From positions 1 through 18,582 of the forward strand of contig JAHFFQ010000011.1 in NCBI GenBank assembly GCA_023247875.1: a stretch of DNA of 18,582 bases. Reading direction: 5' to 3'. This stretch comes from Candidatus Omnitrophota bacterium. GTDB taxonomy: Bacteria > Omnitrophota > Gorgyraeia > Gygaellales > Profunditerraquicolaceae. Below the pieces are notes generated by a model. The model was not told the DNA's origin. It made no database searches and saw nothing but the letters and a program-made list of their open reading frames with translations. Positions within the stretch are counted from its first letter, which is position 1. Every line of letters begins with the position of its first letter. Made by a program: the position numbers and the translations under genes. This document shows, piece by piece, positions 5,805 through 14,507 of this stretch.

Positions 5805-6866
5805 ATGAGCCTGGACAAGTTGCGCAAAAAAATTGATAGCCTTGACGCCAAGCTGATCAGCTTGTTAAATTTACGCGCCAAGGTAACAAAGGATATCGGC
5901 AAAATTAAGATCGATAAAGGCAAAAGCATTTATTCGCCTGAGCGCGAGATTCAGGTTTTGCGCAAGGTCGCCGGTTTAAATAAGGGGCCTTTGGAAAAAG
6001 GCGCGCTTGAGGCTATTTACCGGGAGGTAATGTCGGCAAGCTTGGCCTTGGAGAAATCACTTACCATTGCTTACCTTGGCCCCAAAGCCAGCTTTGCTAA
6101 CCTGGCGGCGTTAAAAAGATTCGGCTCTCAGGTTGATTATTCCGCATGCAATTCCATCGCCGATATTTTTACGCAGGTTGAGCGCGGGGAAGCCGATTAC
6201 GGGGTTGTGCCGGTAGAAAACTCGATCGAGGGGGCGGTGAGCCACACTTTGGATGTTTTTGTGGATTCGGAGCTGAAGATCTGTTCTCAGATTGTCCTCG
6301 ATGTATCGCATAACCTCTTATCCAATTGCCCGAAGGAAAAGGTCCGCAGGGTTTATTCCAACCCTTATGTATTCGGCCAGTGCCGGAGCTGGCTGCAGAA
6401 GAATCTTCCTTGCGCCGAACTTATAGATGTTGCCAGCACCACCCGAGCGGCTGAGATGGCAAAAAAAGACGCCAACAGTGCCGCCATTGCTTCAACCCTG
6501 GCCTCCAAGGTTTATGGATTAAAAGTCCTGGCAAGCGGTATCGAGGATTCAGCGCATAACATTACGCGCTTCTTTGTAATAGGGGCAACTGATGTTGAGA
6601 GGACAGGGCATGACAAGACATCACTATTCTTTTCGGTAAAGGACAGGGTAGGCGCTTTATATGATATGCTTCTGCCCTTTCGTAAATACAGGATCAATCT
6701 TACCAAGATCGAATCCCGGCCGTCAAAGAAAAAGGCCTGGGAGTATTATTTCTTTATTGATATTTTAGGCCACCAGAGCGATGAAAAGGTAAAAAAGGCT
6801 TTGGCTGTGCTGGAGAAGAAATGCAATTACCTAAAGATACTGGGTTCTTACCCGATAGGAGAATAA
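5805..6866 (+). CDS. pheA: Bifunctional chorismate mutase / prephenate dehydratase
   Basis: The enzyme turns chorismate into prephenate and then phenylpyruvate, on the way to phenylalanine. An AroQ-type chorismate mutase domain covers about residues 1-85 (LDKLRKKIDSLDAKLISLLNLR at the start). The prephenate dehydratase domain is about 87-262, with YLGPKASF, VVPVENSIEGAV and the catalytic TRF motif (254-256). An ACT domain (271-350) carries GALY (283-286) and ESRP (303-306), the usual phenylalanine-binding signatures, so feedback inhibition by phenylalanine is expected. I chose ATG 5805 because GGAGG (5794-5798) lies 6 bases upstream; the in-frame ATG at 5787 comes before that site and has none of its own. 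hisC follows 7 bases later. Confidence 0.95.
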   Translation: MSLDKLRKKIDSLDAKLISLLNLRAKVTKDIGKIKIDKGKSIYSPEREIQVLRKVAGLNKGPLEKGALEAIYREVMSASLALEKSLTIAYLGPKASFANLAALKRFGSQVDYSACNSIADIFTQVERGEADYGVVPVENSIEGAVSHTLDVFVDSELKICSQIVLDVSHNLLSNCPKEKVRRVYSNPYVFGQCRSWLQKNLPCAELIDVASTTRAAEMAKKDANSAAIASTLASKVYGLKVLASGIEDSAHNITRFFVIGATDVERTGHDKTSLFFSVKDRVGALYDMLLPFRKYRINLTKIESRPSKKKAWEYYFFIDILGHQSDEKVKKALAVLEKKCNYLKILGSYPIGE

Positions 6867-6873
6867 TTATAAA

Positions 6874-7971
6874 ATGAAGCACTTAGTGCGCAAGCATGTT
6901 TTAGATATCAAGCCCTACATTGCCGGTAAACCTATAGAGGAGACCAAAAGGCATCTGGGATTAAAACGGGTAGTTAAGCTGGCTTCAAATGAAAACCCTT
7001 TTGGGGCCTCTCCTAAGGCGATCAGCGCGATGAAGAGGTGCCTTTCCGGGATCAACCGCTACCCGGATTCCCAGGGCTATTATTTAAAAAAACGCCTGGC
7101 CAGGCATTTTAAGCTCGAGCCGGAAAACTTCGTGCTGGGGAACGGTTCGGATGAGCTGATCGACCTGTTGATCAAAACTTTGGTAGAGCCGGATGAATCC
7201 ATCGTTACCTCTGAAGGGACATTCCTGGAATATGAAATTGTCTCCGCAGCCAATGACCGCAGGGTCAAAAAGGCGCCATTGCGTTATTTTAAATACGACC
7301 TGGGGGCAATACTGAAGCTGGTAGATAAGAAAACCAAGTTGATTTTTATCTCCAACCCCAACAACCCCACTGGCACATATCTTACCAAATACGAAGTTGC
7401 TGAGTTTTTGAACGCGCTACCGGAGAGGGTGGTGGTTGTTTTTGATGAGGCGTATGATACATTCATCGATGTGGACGATTACCCGGATTCTTTAAGCTAT
7501 TTAAGGCGTAAAAAAAATGTCGTTATCCTGAAAACATTCTCCAAGGCATACGGCCTGGCAGGGCTCCGAGTGGGTTACCTGATAGCCAACGCGGAACTGG
7601 TTCATTTCATAGAACGGGTAAGGCAGCCGTTTAACGTCAACATCCTGGCTCAGGCAGCCGGATTAGCTGCCATGGAAGACAAGAAATTCCTTAAGAAAAC
7701 ACGTCGGCTTACCCTCCGGGGAAAGAATTTTATTTATGATGAGCTTTCTTCCATGGGGCTGGGGTTCCTGCCTTCGGAGACTAATTTTATCCTCATAGAC
7801 ACGGGTAAAGACGGGGTTGAAGTATTTAAGTCCATGCTTAAATTCGGGGTTATCGTAAGGGATATGAAACAGTATGGCCTGAAAAATTTTATCCGCGTAA
7901 CTATCGGCACGCAAAAAGAAAATGAAAGATTCGTGTGCGTTTTAAGAAAAGTACTCAGGGAGAAAAACTAA
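6874..7971 (+). CDS. hisC: Histidinol-phosphate / aromatic aminotransferase (HisC family)
   Basis: A fold-type I PLP aminotransferase. Visible marks are ASNENPFG (37-44), SNPNNPTG (160-167), DEAY (191-194), the PLP lysine K224 in TFSKAYGLAGLRVGY, and RVTIGT near the end. The family makes histidinol phosphate in histidine synthesis, and some members also transaminate phenylpyruvate and 4-hydroxyphenylpyruvate. No other his gene is nearby, while pheA, aroF and tyrA surround it, so in this place it most likely supplies the last step to Phe and Tyr, perhaps alongside a histidine role. Family is firm; substrate is inferred from context. The stop directly abuts the aroF start. Confidence 0.92.
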   Translation: MKHLVRKHVLDIKPYIAGKPIEETKRHLGLKRVVKLASNENPFGASPKAISAMKRCLSGINRYPDSQGYYLKKRLARHFKLEPENFVLGNGSDELIDLLIKTLVEPDESIVTSEGTFLEYEIVSAANDRRVKKAPLRYFKYDLGAILKLVDKKTKLIFISNPNNPTGTYLTKYEVAEFLNALPERVVVVFDEAYDTFIDVDDYPDSLSYLRRKKNVVILKTFSKAYGLAGLRVGYLIANAELVHFIERVRQPFNVNILAQAAGLAAMEDKKFLKKTRRLTLRGKNFIYDELSSMGLGFLPSETNFILIDTGKDGVEVFKSMLKFGVIVRDMKQYGLKNFIRVTIGTQKENERFVCVLRKVLREKN

Positions 7972-8988
7972 ATGATCATTGTTTTAAAGCCAGAGGCTAC
8001 GGAAGCGCAGGTCAACCATATCATTGATAAGGTAAAGGCCTTAGGATTGACTCCTCATCTTTCAAAGGGCTCGCAAAGGACGATCATCGGGGTTATCGGG
8101 CCGGAGGATGTTTTGTGTTCCACGCCGCTGGAGATCTTTCCCGGGGTAGAAAATGTTATACCGGTGCTTTCCCCTTTTAAACTGGTTTCCCGGGAGTTTA
8201 AAAAAGAGGATTCGGTAATTGACCTCGGTAAAGGAGTAAAGATAGGAGGCAGGGAGGTAGTGGTTATGGCCGGTCCCTGTTCCATTGAAAATATCGATAG
8301 CTTGTTTGAGATTGCCAGGGAGGTAAAGAAAGCCGGGGCAACGGTATTGCGCGGCGGGGCATTTAAGCCGAGGAGCTCTCCTTATAGTTTTCAGGGTTTA
8401 GGTAAAGCAGGCCTGCAGATGTTAAGGGAGGTCGGCAATGAATTGGGCATGGTTACGGTAAGCGAGGTTATGGACCCGCGCGATGTGGGGCTGGTTGCGG
8501 ATTTCGCGGATATCCTGCAGATCGGCTGCCGGAATATGCAGAATTTTAACCTTCTGAAAGAGGTGGGTGCGGTCAAAAAACCGGTGTTATTAAAACGCGG
8601 AATGGCCTCTACCGTCAAAGATATGTTGATGTCCGCGGAGTACATTTTAAGCGCGGGGAATTTTTCGGTTATTCTCTGTGAACGGGGGATCCGCACTTTT
8701 GAGGATTCAACCCGCAATACTTTGGATATCAGCGCTGTGCCGGTGGTTAAGCAGCTTTCTCACCTGCCGATCATTATCGATCCCTCGCATGCTGCCGGAA
8801 AATGGGGCTTGGTTCCGGCTTTGGCCAAGGCCGGGATAGCCAGCGGGGCGGACGGTTTGATCATCGAGGTGCATAACCGGCCGGAGGAGGCTGTTTCCGA
8901 CGGAGCGCAATCACTGCTCCCGGAAAATTTTCTTAGCCTCATGAATGAACTTAAGGGTATAGCCGCATCCATAGGGAGAAAAGTTTAA
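7972..8988 (+). CDS. aroF: 3-deoxy-7-phosphoheptulonate synthase, type I-beta with N-terminal regulatory domain
   Basis: DAHP synthase joins phosphoenolpyruvate and erythrose 4-phosphate, the first step of the shikimate pathway. Residues 1-66 form a ferredoxin-like (ACT-like) regulatory domain, and about 75-338 form the barrel. Metal ligands are Cys103 (AGPCSIEN), His273 (DPSHAAG), Glu299 (IIEVHN) and Asp310 (SDGAQS). These sit one position from those known in the Thermotoga maritima enzyme, which also has 338 residues and is inhibited by Tyr and Phe through this N-terminal domain; similar control is likely here. The start abuts the hisC stop, and the stop overlaps tyrA by one base (TAATG). 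Confidence 0.96.
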   Translation: MIIVLKPEATEAQVNHIIDKVKALGLTPHLSKGSQRTIIGVIGPEDVLCSTPLEIFPGVENVIPVLSPFKLVSREFKKEDSVIDLGKGVKIGGREVVVMAGPCSIENIDSLFEIAREVKKAGATVLRGGAFKPRSSPYSFQGLGKAGLQMLREVGNELGMVTVSEVMDPRDVGLVADFADILQIGCRNMQNFNLLKEVGAVKKPVLLKRGMASTVKDMLMSAEYILSAGNFSVILCERGIRTFEDSTRNTLDISAVPVVKQLSHLPIIIDPSHAAGKWGLVPALAKAGIASGADGLIIEVHNRPEEAVSDGAQSLLPENFLSLMNELKGIAASIGRKV

Positions 8989-9818
8989 TGAAAATGTTTA
9001 ACAAGGTTGTGATCTTTGGTACTGGTTTGATCGGCGGTTCCCTGGGCTTTGCCTTAAAAAGAAAAGGCCTGGCCGGGCAGGTCATAGGTTTGAGCCGGCA
9101 TAGAAGCAACGCCGAATTGGCCAGGAGGATGGGCGCTATTGACCGTGTCGGTTCTTCTTTAGGGGCAGCGCAGGATGCGGACCTGGTCGTATTGGCTGCC
9201 CCTGTTGAGACGATCATAAACATTGCTCCGGATCTGGCGCAAAGGTTAAAGAAAGGGTGCCTGGTGATAGACGTGGCCAGCACCAAGGAAAAGATCGTAA
9301 CCAGATTAAACAGGCTTATTCCTGACTTTGTCGGGTGCCATCCTTTGGCAGGAAGCGAAAAGAAAGGAATATCAAATTCCCAACTCAATATTTTTACCGG
9401 ATCCATTTGCATTATTACACCTGCCCCTAATACCAGTGAGAGCGCTTTAAAAAAGGCTAAATCTCTCTGGAAAAAACTTGGAGCGCGGATACTCTTAATG
9501 CCCGCGGCCAGGCATGACCGGATACTGGGTTTTACCAGCCACCTGCCGCATGCCGCAGCCTTTTCTTTAATAGCAAGTATCCCGGATAAGTTCTTAAGGA
9601 TAAGTTCCGGTGGCCTTGCGGATACTACGCGCATCGCCGCATCGGATAAGCTTCTTTGGAGCCAGATATTCCTAAGTAACCGAAAGAACCTGTTATCCTC
9701 GATCTCCGCCTTCCAAACAAAGCTTGCCGAATTCAAACTGGCCCTAGCGAACAATGACAGGAAACGCTTACTAAAAATACTGGCTGCGGCTGGAAAAAAA
9801 CGCGGGCATTTAAAATGA
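8988..9818 (+). CDS. tyrA: Prephenate (or arogenate) dehydrogenase
   Basis: The enzyme oxidises and decarboxylates prephenate (or arogenate) toward tyrosine. The Rossmann motif FGTGLIGGSLG spans 10-20. CHPLAGSEKKG (His118) and SHLPHA (His185 and His188) mark the active site. At 276 residues it lacks a C-terminal ACT domain, so direct tyrosine control by such a domain is absent. ATG 8988 is used with GGGAG at 8974-8978; a second ATG two codons on (8994) is possible. The stop overlaps the cmk start (ATGA). In many bacteria aroA sits between tyrA and cmk; here it is missing. Confidence 0.95.
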   Translation: MKMFNKVVIFGTGLIGGSLGFALKRKGLAGQVIGLSRHRSNAELARRMGAIDRVGSSLGAAQDADLVVLAAPVETIINIAPDLAQRLKKGCLVIDVASTKEKIVTRLNRLIPDFVGCHPLAGSEKKGISNSQLNIFTGSICIITPAPNTSESALKKAKSLWKKLGARILLMPAARHDRILGFTSHLPHAAAFSLIASIPDKFLRISSGGLADTTRIAASDKLLWSQIFLSNRKNLLSSISAFQTKLAEFKLALANNDRKRLLKILAAAGKKRGHLK

Positions 9819-10468
9819 TCATAGCTGTTGACGGCCCTTCGGGAGCGGGAAAAAGCACGGTAGCCAGGATCCTGGCTAAAAGGTTGGGGTTCCTTTATGT
9901 TGATACGGGCGCTATGTACCGGGCATTGACTTTAAAGGCCCTTGAAAACAAAATACCCGTCAGCGATGAAAAGCGGATAAATGACCTGGCATCGGGAGTG
10001 AGGATTGACCTGCGTAATAATTCTGACGGCTCATTGAGCGTTATTCTTGACGGCCGGGATGTGTCCCTGGATATACGCCAGGCGCGGATCACCCGTTTTG
10101 TTTCGGATGTGGCCAAGATAAAAGAGGTGCGGGAGATCATGGTGAAGATGCAAAGAGAACTGGGACAAAAGAAAGATTGTGTTTTAGACGGCAGGGACAT
10201 CGGGACCGTGGTTTTTCCGGATGCCCAAAAGAAGTTCTTTATTGATGCCACTTTGGAGGTGAGGGTCCAGAGGCGCTTCAAGGAGCTAAGGGGTTTAGGC
10301 CAGGATATTACGCTCAATGACGTGGAGATAGACCTTTCCAACCGGGACAAGATAGATTCCACGCGCCAGGTTTCACCTTTACGTCAGGCACAGGACGCTA
10401 TTTATATCGACACAAGCGGCCTCTCAATAGAGCAGGTGGTAGACAAAATGTTTGAGTTCATAAGATAA
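9815..10468 (+). CDS. cmk: Cytidylate kinase
   Basis: Phosphorylates CMP and dCMP to their diphosphates. The P-loop is GPSGAGKST (7-15), followed by YVDTGAMYRALT, which binds CMP. LDGRDIGTVVFPDA and SNRDKIDSTRQVSPL, the last for the lid, are further family marks. The 217-residue length is typical. The gene overlaps tyrA by four bases, and its stop is directly followed by the lepA ATG. Confidence 0.96.
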   Translation: MIIAVDGPSGAGKSTVARILAKRLGFLYVDTGAMYRALTLKALENKIPVSDEKRINDLASGVRIDLRNNSDGSLSVILDGRDVSLDIRQARITRFVSDVAKIKEVREIMVKMQRELGQKKDCVLDGRDIGTVVFPDAQKKFFIDATLEVRVQRRFKELRGLGQDITLNDVEIDLSNRDKIDSTRQVSPLRQAQDAIYIDTSGLSIEQVVDKMFEFIR

Positions 10469-12268
10469 ATGGATAAAACACTGATCAGGAATTTTTCGAT
10501 TATCGCCCATATTGACCACGGAAAATCTACCCTGGCTGACCGCATATTGGAGGTTACCGGGGCTGTCGATATACGCCACAAAGGGGACCAGTTGCTTGAC
10601 GATATGGAACTGGAGAAGGAGCGCGGTATTACCATCAAGGCTTCTATGGTAAGGCTGAATTATTTTTCCAGGAAATTCAATAAGGAGTATATTTTAAACC
10701 TGATCGATACCCCCGGCCATGTGGATTTTACTTATGAGGTCTCTAAATCACTGGCTGCCTGTGAAGGTGCGGTGCTGGTGGTTGACGCGGGGCAGGGTAT
10801 TGAAGCGCAGACCGTAGCGAATTATTATCTGGCCATGGAAAACAATCTCCATGTTATTCCGGTGATCAATAAAATTGACCTGGTTTCCGCGGATGTGGCC
10901 AGGGTTAAAAAGCAGGTAGAAACTGTTTTGGGTTTTAAGGAGGAGGAGGTCATCCTGGCCTCGGCAAAAGAAGGCAAGGGGATAATTGAAATCCTGGACA
11001 AGATCGTCGAGATCGTTCCTCCTCCAAGCGGTGAAATTGGTAATCCGCTGAAGGCGCTTATTTTTGATTGCCGTTTTGACGCCTTTAAAGGGGTGGTTGT
11101 TTTCGTGAAGGTCATCGACGGAGAGATTAACCTCAAGACCGGGCTTAAGATGTTCCATACCGGTAAAATTTACAAGATCGAGGAGTTAGGAGTTTTTAAG
11201 GACCTGAAATATTCAAACGCGGATTCACTGACCTGTGGGGAGGTCGGTTATTTTACGGCGAACATGCGCGACCCGCGCGAAGTGGTTATAGGGGATACGA
11301 TGACGGATGTCAAGAATCCCTGCGCAGAAGCTTTGCCGGGCTACCGGAAACTCAAGCCTTTGGTATTTTGCGGTATCTATCCGGTCAACCCGGCTGATTT
11401 CCCGGAGCTGCGCGACGCAATGGATAAATTGAAACTCTCTGATGCCTCTTTCGTCTTTGAACCAGAGAACTCGCAGTCATTCGGAACGGGTTTTCGCTGC
11501 GGATTTCTAGGGCTTTTGCATATGGAGATCGTGCAGGAACGGCTGGAGCGGGAATATAACCTGAATCTTATCCTCACCGTGCCTAATGTTGTTTACCGGG
11601 TAAGGACCAAAGATGGCAGGCTTATTGAAGTGGATACTCCTGCTAAGCTTCCTGCCTCTCAGGATATGGAGGAAGCGCAGGAGCCGTACGCCAGCCTGTT
11701 GATGATCGTTCCGGTGGATTCCATTGAAGCGGTCTGCGATTTTACCAAATCCCGCAGAGGGGTATTTGTATCAAATGAATATTTAAGCGAGGACCGCGTT
11801 AAGCTGGTGTTCCAGATACCGCTTTCCGAGATCATCGTGGATTTCTATGACCGGGTAAAATCACTTACCCGTGGGTATGGGTCATTGGATTACGAGTTTA
11901 AGGAATATCTGCCGACAAGACTGGTGAAGCTTGATATAATGCTTAACGGCCAGATTTGCGATGCTTTTTCCTCTCTCATGTATAAGGAAAAGGCGATGTC
12001 GCGCTCGCATCTTTTAGTCGGAAAATTAAAGGAGTTGATCCCCAGGCAGCTGTTCGAGGTGGCTATCCAGGCGGCGGTAGGCAGCCAGATCCTGGCCTCC
12101 GAGAAGGTCAGGCCGGTAGGCAAGCACGCCACGAGCAAATGCTCGGGCGGCGATATAACCCGCAAGCGCAAGCTCTGGGATATCCAGAAAAAAGGCAAAA
12201 AAAGATTAAAGCAGTTCGGTAAGGTGGAGATACCGCAAGAGGCATTCCTGGAGGTATTAAAAATATGA
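10469..12268 (+). CDS. lepA: Elongation factor 4 (LepA)
   Basis: A ribosome-bound GTPase that affects translocation and assembly of ribosomes under stress. The GTPase motifs are AHIDHGKST (13-21), RGITIKA (52-58), DTPGHVDF (80-87) and NKID (133-136). The C-terminal LepA-specific domain is present, with KHATSKCSGGDITRKRKL close to the end. The 599-residue length is exactly normal. The start directly follows the cmk stop. The stop overlaps lepB (ATGA), an old and widespread lepA-lepB pairing. Confidence 0.98.
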   Translation: MDKTLIRNFSIIAHIDHGKSTLADRILEVTGAVDIRHKGDQLLDDMELEKERGITIKASMVRLNYFSRKFNKEYILNLIDTPGHVDFTYEVSKSLAACEGAVLVVDAGQGIEAQTVANYYLAMENNLHVIPVINKIDLVSADVARVKKQVETVLGFKEEEVILASAKEGKGIIEILDKIVEIVPPPSGEIGNPLKALIFDCRFDAFKGVVVFVKVIDGEINLKTGLKMFHTGKIYKIEELGVFKDLKYSNADSLTCGEVGYFTANMRDPREVVIGDTMTDVKNPCAEALPGYRKLKPLVFCGIYPVNPADFPELRDAMDKLKLSDASFVFEPENSQSFGTGFRCGFLGLLHMEIVQERLEREYNLNLILTVPNVVYRVRTKDGRLIEVDTPAKLPASQDMEEAQEPYASLLMIVPVDSIEAVCDFTKSRRGVFVSNEYLSEDRVKLVFQIPLSEIIVDFYDRVKSLTRGYGSLDYEFKEYLPTRLVKLDIMLNGQICDAFSSLMYKEKAMSRSHLLVGKLKELIPRQLFEVAIQAAVGSQILASEKVRPVGKHATSKCSGGDITRKRKLWDIQKKGKKRLKQFGKVEIPQEAFLEVLKI

Positions 12269-12840
12269 GCTTGAAAAAGAAATCAGTACTAAGGGAGTGG
12301 ATAGAATCCATCATCGTCGCTTTTCTTCTGGCGATGGTAGTGCGGGCCTTTGTGATCCAGGCCTTTAAGATCCCAACCGGTTCAATGCGGATGACCTTAC
12401 TGGAGGGTGACCTGATACTGGTGAATAAATTTATTTACGGGGCAAGGGTCCCCTTCACGAAATTGCAGCTGCCAGCGCTGCGTCCGCCTAAGAGAGGGGA
12501 TGTGATTGTTTTTATTTATCCCGAAGACAGGAAAAAGGATTTTATTAAAAGGCTGGTTGCCCTGCCTGGGGAAACAGTGGAGATAAAGGGCGGGTCAATC
12601 TACATCAATAATAAACCGGCACAGGAGCCGATTTTTAACCAGGTCTATTATTACAATCGGGGCGATTTCGGCGCTGAGGGCCAAAAGATAGTTGTGCCCA
12701 AGGACAATTATTTTGTTCTGGGGGATAATTCCGCTTCATCACGGGATAGCCGGTACTGGGGGTTTGTTCCGAAGGATAACCTTCTTGGCGAAGCTTTAAT
12801 AATTTACTGGCCGCCTAACCGCATAAGGTTGATCAAATGA
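12265..12840 (+). CDS. lepB: Signal peptidase I
   Basis: Removes signal peptides from exported proteins at the outer face of the inner membrane; a plausible client is the secreted protein encoded at 14645-17446. A single membrane anchor covers about residues 14-32. The catalytic Ser40 lies in IPTGSMRMTL and the catalytic Lys95 in FIKRLVALPGE. The box GDNSASSRDSRYWG (153-166) is complete. At 191 residues it is a compact one-anchor enzyme. Overlaps on both sides (ATGA) tie it to lepA and pgsA. Confidence 0.97.
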   Translation: MSLKKKSVLREWIESIIVAFLLAMVVRAFVIQAFKIPTGSMRMTLLEGDLILVNKFIYGARVPFTKLQLPALRPPKRGDVIVFIYPEDRKKDFIKRLVALPGETVEIKGGSIYINNKPAQEPIFNQVYYYNRGDFGAEGQKIVVPKDNYFVLGDNSASSRDSRYWGFVPKDNLLGEALIIYWPPNRIRLIK

Positions 12841-13400
12841 ATATAGCCAATAAGATATCGACATTCCGCATTCTCAGCGTGCCATTTTTTGTAGCCTGCC
12901 TGCTTTATTATACCCAGGATAGGCAATTCCTCAGGAGCGTGGCGTTAGGCATATTTCTCCTTGGCGTTATTTCAGATGGCCTGGATGGATTTGTAGCCAG
13001 AAAGGCAAAGCTGCAATCAAAGGCCGGGTTGGTGCTGGATCCCCTGGGGGATAAGCTTTTGCTGATGAGCGCTTTTATATTTTTGTCGCCCATCAGTAAG
13101 CTGGCGCTGAGCTTTCCTCTTTGGGTGACCTTTATCGTAATATCCAGGGATGCGATCATTATTCTGGGGGCGGTAGTGATCTACTTAGTTAAGCAGGATT
13201 TAAATGTTTATCCTACAAAATGGGGTAAGCTTACTACTACTTTTCAGATGCTCTCTGTGGTATGCGTTTTACTGCAGTGGAAACATGCCGCCTTTCTCTG
13301 GTGGATAGCGGTAATTTTTACCGTAATCTCAGGTATTGATTACGTAATGAGAGGTTTTAAGATATTGTATGCTTTGGACAATCATCGCGTTATTAGCTAG
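12837..13400 (+). CDS. pgsA: CDP-diacylglycerol-glycerol-3-phosphate phosphatidyltransferase
   Basis: An integral membrane enzyme of phosphatidylglycerol synthesis. The CDP-alcohol transferase motif D-G-x2-A-R-x8-G-x3-D-x3-D is complete, with Asp50, Gly51, Ala54, Arg55, Gly64, Asp68 and Asp72. Hydrophobic segments lie about 12-24, 35-47, 73-90 and 95-115, with more beyond. Other CDP-alcohol transferases share the motif, but the N-terminus NIANKISTFRIL and the length (187) favour PgsA. The 3' end overlaps plsY by 32 bases. Confidence 0.88.
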   Translation: MNIANKISTFRILSVPFFVACLLYYTQDRQFLRSVALGIFLLGVISDGLDGFVARKAKLQSKAGLVLDPLGDKLLLMSAFIFLSPISKLALSFPLWVTFIVISRDAIIILGAVVIYLVKQDLNVYPTKWGKLTTTFQMLSVVCVLLQWKHAAFLWWIAVIFTVISGIDYVMRGFKILYALDNHRVIS

Positions 13401-13998
13401 TTATCTGCTCGGAAGCATTCCCACGGCTTATCTTTTCGGAAGAGTTTTAAAAGGAATTGATATCCGTAAGGTAGGCTCAGGAAATGTCGGGGCAACCAAT
13501 GCCATGCGCGCTTTAGGCAGGGGCCCGGGGATCATGGTATTGCTTTTAGACATCCTTAAAGGCTTTGCCGCTGTTGTCCTTCTAGGTAATTACTTCAGCG
13601 CTAAACCTGTTTTATGGCAGGGACAAAACTTACGTATTATCATGGGGTTATGTTGTATTTGCGGCCATAACTGGACTGTATTCTTACGATTTAAAGGAGG
13701 CAAGGGCATCGCCACTTCTTTCGGAGTATTATTGGGACTTGCCTTAAAAATAGAGGGGCTGAACATCGTTATCGGCATATTAATAGCAACCTGGCTGCTT
13801 GTTTTCCTCGTCTGGAGGATCGTTTCTTTGGCTTCAATTATTGCCGCCGCACTACTTCCGCTATCCTGTCTTTTTTTAAAACTGCCACGGCTTCTCATCC
13901 TGGTAAGCACAATACTTTCTGTTTTTGTGATCATCCGCCACAAAGCCAATCTATCCAGGCTCTTCAAGGGTAAAGAAGAGCGCCTGCGCTTTAGATAA
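13369..13998 (+). CDS. plsY: Glycerol-3-phosphate acyltransferase PlsY
   Basis: Transfers the acyl group from acyl phosphate to glycerol 3-phosphate, the first step of phospholipid synthesis, in the inner membrane. The three conserved loops are visible: GSIPTAYLFGR (15-25), GSGNVGATNAMR (36-47), and GHNWTVFLRFKGGKGIATSFG in the middle. The 209-residue length fits. The start ATG 13369 is needed for the first membrane helix, which means the gene begins 32 bases inside pgsA. It is the last gene of the long packed run. Confidence 0.95.
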   Translation: MLWTIIALLASYLLGSIPTAYLFGRVLKGIDIRKVGSGNVGATNAMRALGRGPGIMVLLLDILKGFAAVVLLGNYFSAKPVLWQGQNLRIIMGLCCICGHNWTVFLRFKGGKGIATSFGVLLGLALKIEGLNIVIGILIATWLLVFLVWRIVSLASIIAAALLPLSCLFLKLPRLLILVSTILSVFVIIRHKANLSRLFKGKEERLRFR

Positions 13999-14021
13999 AG
14001 CAAACGCTTTCTTTCTGAAGC

Positions 14022-14048
14022 CAAATCCTATTGATTTGCCCCTTTTTT
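14022..14048 (+). terminator. Possible weak intrinsic terminator after plsY
   Basis: CAAATC (14022-14027) pairs with GATTTG (14033-14038), followed by CCCC and six Ts (14043-14048). The stem is short and the T-run is offset by four bases, so the call is weak. It would end the long operon if functional. Confidence 0.3.
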
Positions 14049-14104
14049 GGCTGCATACTTTATTTGAAGTTAACAATGCCCCACCAGCCATGAAGGGGTG
14101 CAAA

Positions 14105-14446
14105 ATGCGTAACCTGCTTTATAAAAACCTGACCTCCGCCGATAGAAGCCGCAGGGTCATTGCCAGCTCCGAGACCACCGATAAAGAAGGTGTTCATAGC
14201 GTGGTACGCAGGCATTTTGCCTGCGTGGTAAAGCAGGTTGAAAGTGCCAGCGTCTTTAAGCCCGAACCTTATCTTTACGTCCTGAAGGAGAGGAACACAA
14301 AGCTAAAGCGCGAGCATTTCTTCTGCAAGATCAAGGGAAGCATTCTGGCTGTAAACAAAGGAAAATTATTTCTTATCTTATTTGTGCACACCCTGAATAT
14401 TGAACTCACCGCATTAGAGACTAAGCTTACCAACCAAGCCAGCTAG
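14105..14446 (+). CDS. Uncharacterised basic protein (113 aa)
   Basis: I do not recognise a family with known function. The start ATG 14105 follows GGGGT at 14096-14100; an ATG at 14036 is in frame but has no ribosome site and adds a poorly coding stretch. The product begins MRNLLYKNLTSADRSRR, is rich in Lys and Arg, and has a strand-like middle (YLYVLKERN, REHFFCKIKGSILAV) and a hydrophobic stretch LFLILFVHTL near residues 90-99. No signal peptide is seen. A perfect 8-bp hairpin (14206-14213 with 14219-14226) lies inside the coding sequence. It stands between plsY and the leader of the next gene, same strand. That it is a real gene is likely from its length and ribosome site, not certain. 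Confidence 0.55.
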   Translation: MRNLLYKNLTSADRSRRVIASSETTDKEGVHSVVRRHFACVVKQVESASVFKPEPYLYVLKERNTKLKREHFFCKIKGSILAVNKGKLFLILFVHTLNIELTALETKLTNQAS

Positions 14447-14473
14447 TCAAAATCCAAAAACGGCACTTTTCGC

Positions 14474-14501
14474 TTGACAAAACTAATGAATATGGTATTT
14501 T
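14474..14501 (+). promoter_or_regulatory. Candidate sigma-70 promoter for the leader RNA
   Basis: A perfect -35 box TTGACA (14474-14479) is followed after 16 bases by TATTTT (14496-14501). Transcription would start near 14508, just before the first helix of the structured leader. This is the clearest promoter in the window. Confidence 0.55.
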
Positions 14502-14507
14502 TAGAGA

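Noticed and set aside
8951..9754. A 267-codon open frame on the minus strand opposite tyrA
   Set aside because: tyrA on the plus strand has all family motifs and overlaps its neighbours neatly; the antisense frame has no recognisable motif and is a codon-bias shadow.
14036..14104. Upstream ATG for the 113-residue protein
   Set aside because: No ribosome site precedes it and the added 23 residues lie over a likely terminator hairpin and T-run.
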